Source: Taeniopygia guttata (taxonomy: Eukaryota > Chordata > Aves > Passeriformes > Estrildidae). From it: a stretch of DNA of 64,000 bases. The notes beneath the pieces are model-generated. The model was given only the letters and a program-made list of their open reading frames with translations. It did no database searches and was not told where the DNA came from. The position numbers and the translations under genes are program-made. Of the stretch, positions 1 through 10,455 are shown piece after piece. The DNA lies in NCBI RefSeq assembly GCF_048771995.1, contig NC_133063.1:58129310-58193309 (forward strand). The letters run 5' to 3'. Position 1 is the stretch's first letter. The number at the start of each line of letters is the position of its first letter.

Positions 1-3000
1 GACCTGGATGCTCTTCACTTCTGACTGAATCATACACCAATATATAGAAGAGGCTTTAAAACATCCCTTGGCAATGGTGCTGGTAAGGAACTTCCACTGC
101 TTACTGCATGGCAACTTGAAAAAGCAGCTCCATGATATTACAGTTCCATGACCCATTTCACATCACATTTACATCTGGTGGGAAAATCACTCTCACCACA
201 TGTCCTTGTGGTAATTGTGCCCTTGACTTCTGGAAGGGCAGGTTGTATTTTTCATCCTTCCTGACTCTGCACAGCCCATGACAATTTTACTTAGAGAAGG
301 TCCTAGAAAGGCCCAAAATTGTGCCAGGCTCAGATGTATTTGTCCCAGTGTTTGACCGCTCAGGTCATGGACAAGATGCAGAACAGTGCTGCAGACTGGG
401 GCCAAATACCTTGGACAGTGTCAACATCAGTGACTACCTAACTCATTGCTGTAGACTTGAGGTATACCTTTCCTTTTCTATGTTTCCCCTCCACCCATCT
501 TCAAATCTTTCCTCTTTCGTCACACATTGGAGAAAAAATATCTGAAGTCAATAAGGGAAGAAGAGGCAGGCAAATATCAGACTGGAAAACAGGAAGGAAT
601 CATTAATTATCCAAGCCGAAGGACTAGCATATGTGCCAGTTTAAAATACAAAAAAATATGCAGATAAATCAGAAATACACATCTGGCTTCCGCTGGTAAG
701 GGTTGACTTAGAAAATGGACACTACAGTTAACCAATTTTTTTTCAGCGGGTTCTTACAGGACTGAAAGAAGCCCAGAACAGCTCAGACACCTGGGAATAT
801 TCTGCTTTTGAATAACCTAAAACCATAATTGTTTCCCTTTAATTGTTCATAGAATAAACATTAAAAATAGCAGATACCAGCTATTCATAAAGCAGAATTG
901 CTTTTAGGAAGTGCAGTCTGTGGTGACTGCTGTGTTGTGAAAGGAGCAGGGTCTCTCCTGGGTAAGTGCATGGATCTGACTGTGCCCTTTTTGACTGAGT
1001 GGGATGCATCTAGCAAGACCAGGGAGCTCTGGACACCTTCTCCCACCCATCTTCCAAGGCACAGTAAGCGAGTTCGTTTTCTCTAAGTGGTGGTGGCTCT
1101 GTGTGTTGGCACAAAGCTGAGCGCAGATTCAAAACGACTTTGGCAATCGCAGAGATGGGTAGTGCCATCAGTGAGACCTGCCCAGCTCTGTGGCCCAAAA
1201 ATTATATCTTTGTAGAAAAAGGGGGTCTTCCTCTTGTGTAAAACCTAAACAAGAGTCAGACATTGCCATCTACAAGACACAATAAGGCACAAGCAGAAAT
1301 ACACAGACCTTGGGAAGGAAACATTTTGGCTGCTTGAGAAAAATGCCACCCTACTATGAACCCCTTTCAGTGTGCTGGGGCAAGAAAGCCATGGTGCACA
1401 GATCTCCTGCTTCTTCCACTTTTTGCCTTCTTATCCTTTCCTTAGTCATATGTGGAGAGTCACCTTGTACAGATTTAATTTCTTGTGTTCTTGTGTTTAT
1501 GTCCACATCTTTTTTGAAGTCCCTGTGAACCCAGTGTTTCATTCCCCTGACTGTATTACGTCTCTGAATTCCTCTACTTTCTGCACCCATTAAGGTGCCC
1601 AGCCTCCAAAAACCTGGAGGTCTTTTGGTTTGGATATCCCACAAGATATAATGGCAGATAGGGCATTTGTAACTGGAAAAGCAAGATTTTCATTACTACC
1701 TTTTTCAGCCTTGAATTGCCTTGAAAAGATTTTTTTTTTTAACAGAGTTTTAATGTTGTGTTCCAGACAAACCACTGAGTACTTTGGTATGACATTCCAG
1801 TAACAGTGTCCCGTTGGCATTGAAAATGTCACTTCCTGCACTTTATTCATAGCTTAAATTAAAAATATTGATTACCTACTATGAGAAGTAAACCACCTAC
1901 TTCTTACTAATCTAATTAAAAACATAATCAAAGTTGGCTTGAGGAATTCAATCTTACTAGACTGATGGAAATTTCTCACAAACCATCTACAGCCATGGGT
2001 TGTTGAAGTGCTAAATCCTAAGCTTTTGAGGGCATCAATGTCTAGTTCTACAAATTCCAAGCAGATTTTACTTGTTTTAAAGTTCATTTCAAGAGCTGGA
2101 TCATTTAAAATTACAAACTTATTAGGATCTGAGGGAGGAAAATACAGCACACTTTCCTTCTATGCTGCGTGACTAAGATGATAAGGAAGTATATTTTCCA
2201 ATCTAATATCTTGAAAGATTATTTGACTGGAATAGCTTAGTTAACATAAGTCATTTTCCTTGTAGAATAAGTTGTTTAATTTTAAAAGCAAAATATTTTG
2301 ATTACTTCATAGATATCAAATTGCACAGAAATTGTATGAAGTAATAATGTTTAGGAGGATTATTTTACTAAAAAGTGTTTATATTATTTAAATTAAAAAT
2401 TGAAATATATATTTTAAAGGTTAAAAATTATTATAGCCATTTTTAGCATTTATACTTCTTTCTTTTTCAGTCATAGTTTAAAATTAATTTAATTGAATCA
2501 CCTTGAATGTTCCAACCATTTGCTCTCACCTAGCTTATTACTGAGCCTAGGCTTCAGAAATGAATACACCCATCAAAAGTTAACTGCTTATGACAGATAG
2601 AACTTTCCAAATGTCCCTTCCTCTTCAACCCCTTTTCTTCTGGAAAGATCTCACTTAGTGGAATAATTTATGAGAAGATCTGTTAATATTTTTTTCTTTT
2701 TAACATATTTCTATCTAAAAAAATTGCTCATGTTCCCCCTCCAATTAATTTTAAATCCTTTCTTTCATGGATTGCTACCCAGTATTCAAGAGGCACCAAA
2801 ACTCCATGTCCTTTCTGAATTTTCTAAATGATTCTTCATTTTTATCAGCAAATAAAGGGTTTGGGTGTGCTATTTCTGCAACACAGTGTAGATTGCTAAG
2901 AAACTAAGTTTAAAAAAGGAAGAATGAGGTCATGAATCATTGTTCTGCTTGATTTTTTAAGTCTTACCTCAAAAGCTACTGTACTATGTTCTTAATCCTC

Positions 3001-3599
3001 TAGGAATCAATGGTTATTAACCATAAACTGTCCTTATATTTATAAGATTTTTAAAGATAAAGTGCATCTTTTTTTTCTTTCTGCATAATCTTTCCCTCCT
3101 CAATTTCAGCCTTTCAAAACAAAACCAAAATGACCTAAGTGTTCACGTCTATTATATGATTCATTATCCATCTATTGTTAAGATTTTTTCTAAATGACTA
3201 AGGCACATATAGGTATTTAAAACATATATAACTGGAGGTGTCAGTTATGGCCATTTAATAATATCCATGTCCTCTTCTTCATAGATAAACAAATTAAAGC
3301 CACTAGCCTAAATTGAGATTTTCTCTATCTAATCCCACTCCTGCAGGTACAGTTATGCTTTATAGCTGGCTTGCCAAAGCCTAGCACAGAACATGCTGCC
3401 ATAGCATTATAACTGTTTACCCAGAGAGAATTTTCAATTCATTTTTGTATTTTTATAGATTCACTGGGAGGAGGGGGAGGAAGCTAACCTTAGATTTTGG
3501 AAAAAAGAATAGTTAGCAGTCTGTTAGATACCTATATCCAAAATATAACTAAAATTTACTGCATGGTTCAGAAGTCTCTCTTTCTACTAAAACTTGTAA
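1..3599. other. Intergenic AT-rich DNA, no gene seen
   Basis: No open frame here has recognisable protein similarity, and the short frames are scattered on both strands without coding character. The first roughly 460 bases are less AT-rich than the rest and could be an old, unrecognised repeat. From about 2,160 to 3,560 the DNA is very AT-rich with many homopolymer runs. Confidence 0.6.
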
Positions 3600-3925
3600 C
3601 TGATGAAGTCCAGGTTGCTGGTTAAAGTGAGAAGGCAAGTGTACGAGATCATCTTGAGGGGCAATGGGCAAAAACTGGAGCGCAGAAAGTTCTACCTGAG
3701 CATGAGGAAGAGCTGCTTTACCCTGCAGGTGACCGTGCTGTGGAACAGATTGCGCAGAGAGGGTATGGAGTCTCCCTCACTGGAGACACTCCAGAACTTC
3801 TGGGATACAATCCTATGCCATGTGCTCTGGGATTGCCCTGCTTGAGCGGGGAGGCTGCACCACATGAGCCATTGTAGTCTTCAGGTTCCAACTTTACCCA
3901 TTCTGTGATTCTTTGAATAGAGTGT
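3600..3925 (+). mobile_element. CR1-type LINE, 5'-truncated 3' end
   Basis: The segment has the typical avian CR1 3' layout: a stretch matching the end of the reverse-transcriptase ORF and start of the 3' UTR (gaggaagagctgctttaccctgcaggtgaccgtgctgtgg-like, then a block encoding 'tctccctcactggagacact'), ending near 3,905-3,920 in an attctgtgattctt tail. The 80-residue open frame inside it is LINE debris, not a gene. The 5' truncation is usual for CR1, which inserts by target-primed reverse transcription. Confidence 0.85.
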
Positions 3926-5583
3926 ACATTAAAATACATTCATGTTGGGCTGTGCAAAGAATGCCCAGCTGGAGAACAAACGTGTGCCTGTGTTTGTCAG
4001 GGGTTATGTCAGACAGTTCCTGTTAAATGCTTTGTGAAACTTCTCTTTAACTTAGTCTCTTGGCCTGCATCCAAGCAACTGACTTCTTATTGATTTGGGC
4101 AAGAGAAAAAGGAGAAGCAAAGGAATAAAGGAATGAGCTTAATTCTTCCATAGAAAACATTGAAGGAGACAAGTAGTACTAGATGTAAACAAAAACATTT
4201 GATGCAGAAGATTTTTTAAATAATTATTTATCTTTTTTTAAATCAGATATGTAGATACCAGATCTTTGGCTCACTTCCATAAGTAATGTTTTCAGTGTAC
4301 ACTGAGAAATTATAGTACAAAGCCTCAAATGGAAAATTTGTTCAATTTCTGGGGGGGGGAAATTGAACAAATTTCCTGGGGGAAAGTTCCTAGTTCTCCC
4401 ACTGAGCTCATGCATGATTTGCTGATTTTTTTTTATGTTGTATGAGGTACCTGAACATACAAATGCTAGCAGCATTAAACAACAGATATATGTAAATAGC
4501 CATTTAGAGTGCTCTTTTGGTTTAAGCAGGTTAATGACCTGAGCATTTCTAATCACCTACAGGACAGTCTAACTCATCTGGGCAATGTCCTTCATTTTGT
4601 TTCTATTAAAAAAAAATTGTATAAGAATAAACCCCCCAGACCCAAGACAAGAGAAATGTCTATCTCTAAATACATTTGCAACATTTCTAATATTGTTTTC
4701 TCATGTTTTTTGACTTACAGCAATGCATACAAATGTAACAGTTGAAAGCCAGGTAAAATCCCTGATCTTCCCCAGGCGATCTACCTTTCCAAAAAAATAA
4801 GTGTATCCTCTGACTTGAGCAGCTGCACAAGGGATCACCACACCAGTTGCTGGGGGGCAGTCACACACAACAAACCCATGTACTGCTGTCTTTGCACAAA
4901 GTTCTTCTGAAATTGAAATAGGTAAAAAAAGGTGAAAAAGGTAATTTTTCCTTAACAGTTATTTTAACAATTATGAATCACATTTTTCACCAATTTTACA
5001 GCAGCTACAGTGTATGAAGCTAGTGTATTTATCGTGTCACCACCACATACCTGCACTATGAGAATTTCATGCTTTGCACTGGTTAAGTTATGTCAGATTT
5101 TTTTCATGAAGATAGCCAATTCTGTTTGTATCATGCAAAGTGAGTAAGCTTCCATACTGTACACAGTCTGGCACCATTAAATAAGACTTCTTTTCTTAAG
5201 TCAACAATAATCTCCTCTGACATCAGAGACTATAACTATGTTGCTATATGAGTTTATTCTCCTATATAAAATGCTACTGATTTTTCTATTTGTTCCACAC
5301 TTTCTTTCACATAAGAGGAATTGCTTCATTTTGCCAGCTAATCCTTATGGCAGAAAGCAGTTTAATTCATTCAGGAGAAACAAGTGAAAAAACTCTGTAT
5401 TTTGTATTCAGAAATCTATAGAGAGATTAGATCCTATTAGACTTTAATAATTAATCCTGATGGCCACACATTTCTGAAAGTAATACATTCATAAGGGCAC
5501 CAAAAGAAAAAAAAAAAAAACAAACACCCAAAAAACAAAATCAAAAACTACTCAACCAAACATTAAAAAAAAAAAAAAACACC
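3926..5583. other. Intergenic DNA with a hairpin and an A-rich tract
   Basis: No gene is recognised. A near-perfect inverted repeat lies at 4331-4376 (listed separately). The last 80 bases, about 5500-5580, are very A-rich with two runs of 14 or so adenines, directly beside the LTR that follows. Confidence 0.55.
4331..4376. repeat. Near-perfect inverted repeat with G-rich loop
   Basis: The left arm at 4331-4348 (ggaaaatttgttcaattt) pairs with the right arm at 4360-4376 (aaattgaacaaatttcc), with one extra A in the left arm. The 11-base loop is CT followed by nine G. It could extrude as a cruciform or form an RNA hairpin. No flanking target duplication was recognised. Confidence 0.85.
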
Positions 5584-6200
5584 TGTGGGAATCCAGGGCT
5601 TCCCTCTGGCTGCCCTGGAGGGCCTGGGACCCTGGCAGGGGGTCAGGAACCCCCCTGTACAGAGCCCCAACAGACACTGTCTCTGATCTCTGTCTATGGA
5701 AAAGAGTTTTCAATCTTACAGGATGAATTACAAGCTCTGAGTGTTTGATATAAGTAATAATTAAGTGTGGCACGGGTGCAAAAGTAAAATTTTAAGTTTC
5801 TAGATTAGGGGTTCAGAGGGGACAAGATGGAGGAAATTGGGTGTGTCTTGTCCTTTTCCTCCTTCTTCATGCCCTCCATGTTTCACTGTAGTGTTGGCAT
5901 TTTTCTATTGGTTTAGTCTGGGGACACACTGTTCAATGTAGATGACAGATATTGGTACATTATTGTAAATATAGCACACGTAGTTTCTGGTATATAATGT
6001 TTGTAACATCCCACTGGGGGCAGAGCCCCACACGCTGCCCTGCAGGACAGACCTGCGGCAGGGCAGCAGAACATGTTAGAGATAAGCAAGAATAAACAAC
6101 CTTGAAAACAGCACAGATGAATTATGACTCCGTTGGCAATGGGGCAGAAAGACAGAGACTTGTTACAGTCTCAGAATCATCAATACCACAGATTCTGACA
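5584..6200 (+). mobile_element. Solo LTR, ERVK-like endogenous retrovirus
   Basis: The element starts TGTGGGAATCC and ends TTCTGACA, so it has TG...CA termini. Its 6-base flanks are aacacc on the left and accacc on the right, a 6-bp target duplication with one mismatch; 6 bp is the size typical of ERVK-type integrases. Inside are a TATA-like box (tatataatg, 5991-5999) and, 100 bases on, an AATAAA signal (6091-6096), in the right order for U3-R-U5 on the plus strand. There are no retroviral genes, so it is a solo LTR left by LTR-LTR recombination. The sequence resembles songbird ERVK LTRs as I remember them. Confidence 0.85.
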
Positions 6201-8094
6201 ACCACCAACCAAAAGCAACAACCATCAAAAACCCTTCACTAGTGAATCACTAGTGGGCCATGAATTATGAAATGCTACAAGTGTAGAACGTTATGAAAAC
6301 ATACAAATATCCCTATGAATAGGATAGGAAAAAAATTGATAAGATGAAAAGTAACAAACATTGAAAGTGAGCCAGCTTATGTTTGGTTGAAAATTAACAA
6401 TATTGTGTGACCAGTGGAGAAAAAGTATGTGGATATTTTTCAAAATAGTAAAAGCACCTCAGGTGATTTATAAAAACTCTTAGGTAGTCCTTTGATTGCT
6501 AAAAGCTGTGGAGGTAGGCATCACAGACTCAAGGTGAGCAGCACAAACACAAAGACAAACTCTGACCAGGTATGCTCAGGTGCTTGCTCTGTTCAGTTCT
6601 TACTGCACGTGCCAGCCTGCCATGGAGGCTCAGTGTTGGGGTGAGAGGCATGCATTGAATGGCAGACTGCCAAATAAAGAGATGATGAATTCACTTGTTC
6701 TCTGGACTGGTCTGTCGTCATTATGGCACAGTTTATTTTGGCTGGCTGAAGAGCCTTCAGCAACACCAACAGAAAAGGATGGAGTGGTTGGGCACATTCA
6801 GAGCATGCTTGAACTGTATTATGAAAAGGAAGCAAGAGTAGGAGACAGTTTTACTGCCTTTTCTCATTATTGCTAATAAGGTCTTGTTAATAAGAATGTT
6901 CATATGAAGTTTGTACCATCCACAATGGCAAAACTACTTCTGCTACCCCTCTGCTATTGGTAAAGAGAATCTCTTCTAATACTGAAGCAGAGTCTATGCT
7001 ATGTGACACTGGCAATCAGCTGCACCCACAGGTGAAGAAAGGAAGATGGACAATGTCACTGTTTGTAAATATCCACATACCAAACATATAGAAAAAAATA
7101 CTTAATGTGACATTTCCAAAGCCAGTGGCAATGCTTCAGCAGCAGGGAGAGGGGGATGTTAAGTCAGAAAAAAATAGACTCATTAATAGCTTGTGAACAG
7201 AATAAAAAGAACTGAAAAATTCTTAGCAATTTGTTCACACTAACCATTTAAACTTTGCTTCTCAATAATGCACACATCTCTACTTCAAGTGCTGTATGAA
7301 AGTGTATAAGGAAAGCAAGTACTGCAAAAGTCCCTTTTCCATACCTTCCTCCTCTAGAAACAACCTCTCCACCGCAAGTCTTCTAGTGGTAAAGTGTGAA
7401 GAAATCTAGGCTCTAACCAGCTTTCATTGTTGTAGCTGATTTTAACTGACCTCTCTTAGGTTTGTGTAGGAGGGCACTTTTGATACACCACTATCTAGCC
7501 CAGATTTGACTAAGTGTTCCTGGAGGATGTACTGTTGGGCCATCTACCAGCTGCATACAACAATGTTTACAAAGAACTTGTTGCATGGCACTGCAAGTCC
7601 CATGCATAGCAGTTTTAACAGACTATAAACAGCCTTACCAAAAATTAAAAGAGGGGGACATGGAGGTTCACATTAACGTTAAACTATTAAATTATGCACC
7701 TCACAGACATCAGAGTAAATCTGGATAGAGCAATGTGAATGAACTATTTGCATGTAATGCCTTGACTTCGCAGGCAAACAAATTATAAAATACAACCTAA
7801 AGAGCTCTGTATTCAGCTGCCATTGTAGATGGAAAAATATTTCCTCTTGGTTCTTTCTTTTTCAGATACTTCCCTTAGAATCATCTTCTGAGTTGTACAG
7901 CTTACAGATGCAGCCATTTTGTACTAAAATATAACACTACAAAACTGGAGAGCATAGCACCTCCATCAGAGTCTGCATCTGCTGGCACAGAGATAGCCCA
8001 GCAGTTCAGCAAACCTTATATTGACCCCATTAGAATTAACGTGCTCTGACTGCTTGTCTGCCAAGTCTTAAAGTCATAAGCCTTCATTCTTCAA
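6201..8094. other. Intergenic DNA, no gene seen
   Basis: Unremarkable unique-looking DNA. A 98-residue open frame at 6580-6876 has no recognisable similarity and no supporting signals. Confidence 0.55.
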
Positions 8095-8690
8095 GTTTTA
8101 CATGACACCAAGCTGAGTGATGCTGATGATAAGCCTGAGGAATAGGATGCCATCCAGAGAGATGGAGGCAGTCCTGAGCCATCAAGAAGTATGAACATCA
8201 GGAGGTTGAACAAGGCCAAGTGCAAGGTCCTTGGCCAAGCATGGTCCTCCAACCAAATGTGTTGGAGCAAGCCCCAGTATCATTAGGGGCTGGGAGGTGA
8301 GCAGATTGAGACTAGCCCTGCCAAGAAGGACTTGGTGGACCTGGTTGTTTAAAAACTGCACATAATCTGGTGACAGTCACTCGCAACCCAGAAAGCCAAA
8401 CATGCCCTGGGCTGCACCCAAGGCAGCGTAGGTGAGGGAGGGGATTCTGCCTCTCTGCTCTGCGCTGGTGAAATGTCAGGTGCAGCACTGCATCCAGCTC
8501 CGGAGTTCTTAGCACAGGAAACATACTGACTTTTTACAGTGGGTCTGGAGGAGAACCAGGATGTGTTTAAAAAAAGACTAGACATGTCACTCAGTACCAT
8601 GGTCTTGTTGATGAGGTGGTGCTTGGTCATAGTTGGACTTGATGATCTCAAAGGTCTTTTCCAACCTACTTAATTCTGTTATTCTGGGAT
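8095..8690 (+). mobile_element. CR1-type LINE, 3' portion
   Basis: The start matches the end of the CR1 reverse-transcriptase ORF (caccaagctgagtgatgc, then a block about dividing parcels such as gaacaaggccaagtgcaaggt). The 3' UTR follows and ends ggacttgatgatctcaaagg and tattctgggatt. It is diverged and has small deletions. Confidence 0.85.
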
Positions 8691-8694
8691 TCCT

Positions 8695-8880
8695 GTGTTA
8701 ACACTGGAGCAGGTTGCCCAGAGAGGTGATAGCTGCCCCAACCCTGAAACTCATTCAAGGTCAAGTTCAAAGGAGCTCTGAACAAAGTGATTTAGATGAA
8801 ACTGCTCCTACCCATGGCAGGAGTGTAGGACTAGATGACCTTTAAAGACCCCTTCCAACCAAACTATTCTGAGACTCAAT
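8695..8880 (+). mobile_element. CR1-type LINE tail, second copy
   Basis: A short, separate CR1 3' end directly follows the copy before it. It contains ggagcaggttgcccagagag and gactagatgacctttaaaga, then ends in a ccaaactattctgagactc tail. Repeating the same 3'-end motifs twice in a row shows two insertions in the same orientation. Confidence 0.85.
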
Positions 8881-9295
8881 TATTCCATTAAAATACTTGC
8901 TGAATCCTGCTCCAGACAAAAATCTCTTAAGGGATTTATTCCAAGCTGCAGAATAGCACAGTCATGAAACATAACAACTCTAAAAAATTGCCATACACAG
9001 TAAGGTTAAATGCATAGGTTTTTGGGTTTGTTGTTTTTTTTTTTTCAATGTTTGCTTTTTACCAACATAGTGATTGAGGTATAGTGCATGTGTGTTGGTA
9101 GAAATAGCTGTGTAAAACTGAGGTTACAAAGGATGAGTTTGACAAGTAGAAAGAGAGAAACCTGAAGAGTAATAGGTGCCTGGTGGGTAGATAGCCCAGC
9201 TGCTGGTCTTTAATTGACACTTAGCTAAACTGTGTGACTCTCTCTTGCTTGGTCTAAGTATTTAATCTGAATTATTAGTTTCCTAATATTTAGCC
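8881..9295. other. Intergenic DNA, no gene seen
   Basis: Short unique-looking stretch with a T-rich run near 9,033-9,046. It ends where the CCCTT array begins. Confidence 0.5.
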
Positions 9296-9625
9296 CCCTT
9301 CCCTTCCCTTCCCTTCCCTTCCCTTCCCTTCCCTTCCCTTCCCTTCCCTTCCCTTCCCTTCCCTTCCCTTCCCTTCCCTTCCCTTCCCTTCCCTTCCCTT
9401 CCCTTCCCTTCCCTTCCCTTCCCTTCCCTTCCCTTCCCTTCCCTTCCCTTCCCTTCCCTTCCCTTCCCTTCCCTTCCCTTCCCTTCCCTTCCCTTCCCTT
9501 CCCTTCCCTTCCCTTCCCTTCCCTTCCCTTCCCTTCCCTTCCCTTCCCTTCCCTTCCCTTCCCTTCCCTTCCCTTCCCTTCCCTTCCCTTCCCTTCCCTT
9601 CCCTTCCCTTCCCTTCCCTTCCCTT
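9296..9625. repeat. (CCCTT)66 pentanucleotide array, uninterrupted
   Basis: Sixty-six CCCTT units run from 9296 to 9625 without an interruption that I can see, flanked by agcc on the left and ccttatcc on the right. The minus strand is pure purine, AAGGG/GGGAA. Because the unit is five bases long, every frame is free of stops, which produces the long artificial Arg-Glu-Gly-Lys-Gly frames on the minus strand. These are not genes. Confidence 0.98.
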
Positions 9626-10371
9626 CCTTATCCTGAGGCACAGGAATTTTTCCTCAGGCATCACTATTGAGACCTGTTTCATGCACACTATTATTAATTT
9701 CAATTTTTTTTTATTATATCCTCAACATATGAAACCAATAGTATAAGAACACTGTCAAAATGTTTAAAAAATCCTATTTTATCTAACTTGTTAAAATGCC
9801 AGTATGAATGATGTGTCTGGTAACTGATGTTTTCTTCATCTGACATTAGTGCTGCATGCAATTCATTCCTTCTCCCAGAGACTGACTATATCCCTGGGTT
9901 GTTTAACATTTGAATTTCATCCTACTGCAATACATTTTTTTATTAAACTTATGTCTGGTTGAGGACAGGGATTAATTGTTAATATTCTCCTGCATTCTTC
10001 TCTTATACACACTGGGGGAAAAAAGGATTTAGATTCCTGTCAAATTTTTTATTTTGTGGTGAAATAGGAGAGGAGAAGGCTGCATGGTCTGTCCTGCCCA
10101 TTACTGACATCAAAGGATCAAATACATCTTGTTTGCTGTGCCTTGTGATTCCAATCACAAGAATATCTTCAAGCTTGGGGAACAGCACTCTTTTTATCAG
10201 TCTTTTAGGTTTTCAGACAAGTTCAAGCCAAAACTCATTTCCTACTGGATCTGCTGCCTATCTCTCACCCTTCTGACTGTCTCCTCATGAGCTTCTAAGC
10301 AGTTCCACAGAACAGTCAAATTACCTTCACCAACAGGGGCCTAAAGTGCTACCACAAAGTAATTGCTCAAT
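9626..10371. other. Intergenic DNA, no gene seen
   Basis: AT-rich unique-looking DNA between the pentanucleotide array and a CR1 tail. Confidence 0.5.
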
Positions 10372-10455
10372 TACAGAATCACAGAATCATTAAGGTTGGG
10401 AAAAACCTTCAAGTCCTTCGAGTCCAACTTTTGACCAATCACGACTTTGTCTGGA
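10372..10455 (-). mobile_element. CR1-type LINE tail, short minus-strand copy
   Basis: The segment opens acagaatcacagaatcatt and continues aaggttgggaaaaaccttc and gagtccaactttt, the reverse complement of the CR1 extreme 3' end. About 80 bases survive. Confidence 0.8.

Noticed and set aside
6580-6876. 98-residue plus-strand frame
   Set aside because: No similarity, no promoter or splice evidence, and chance frames of this size are expected.
9225-9703. Two long minus-strand frames of about 137 residues
   Set aside because: They are translations of the CCCTT array, which has no stop codons in any frame.
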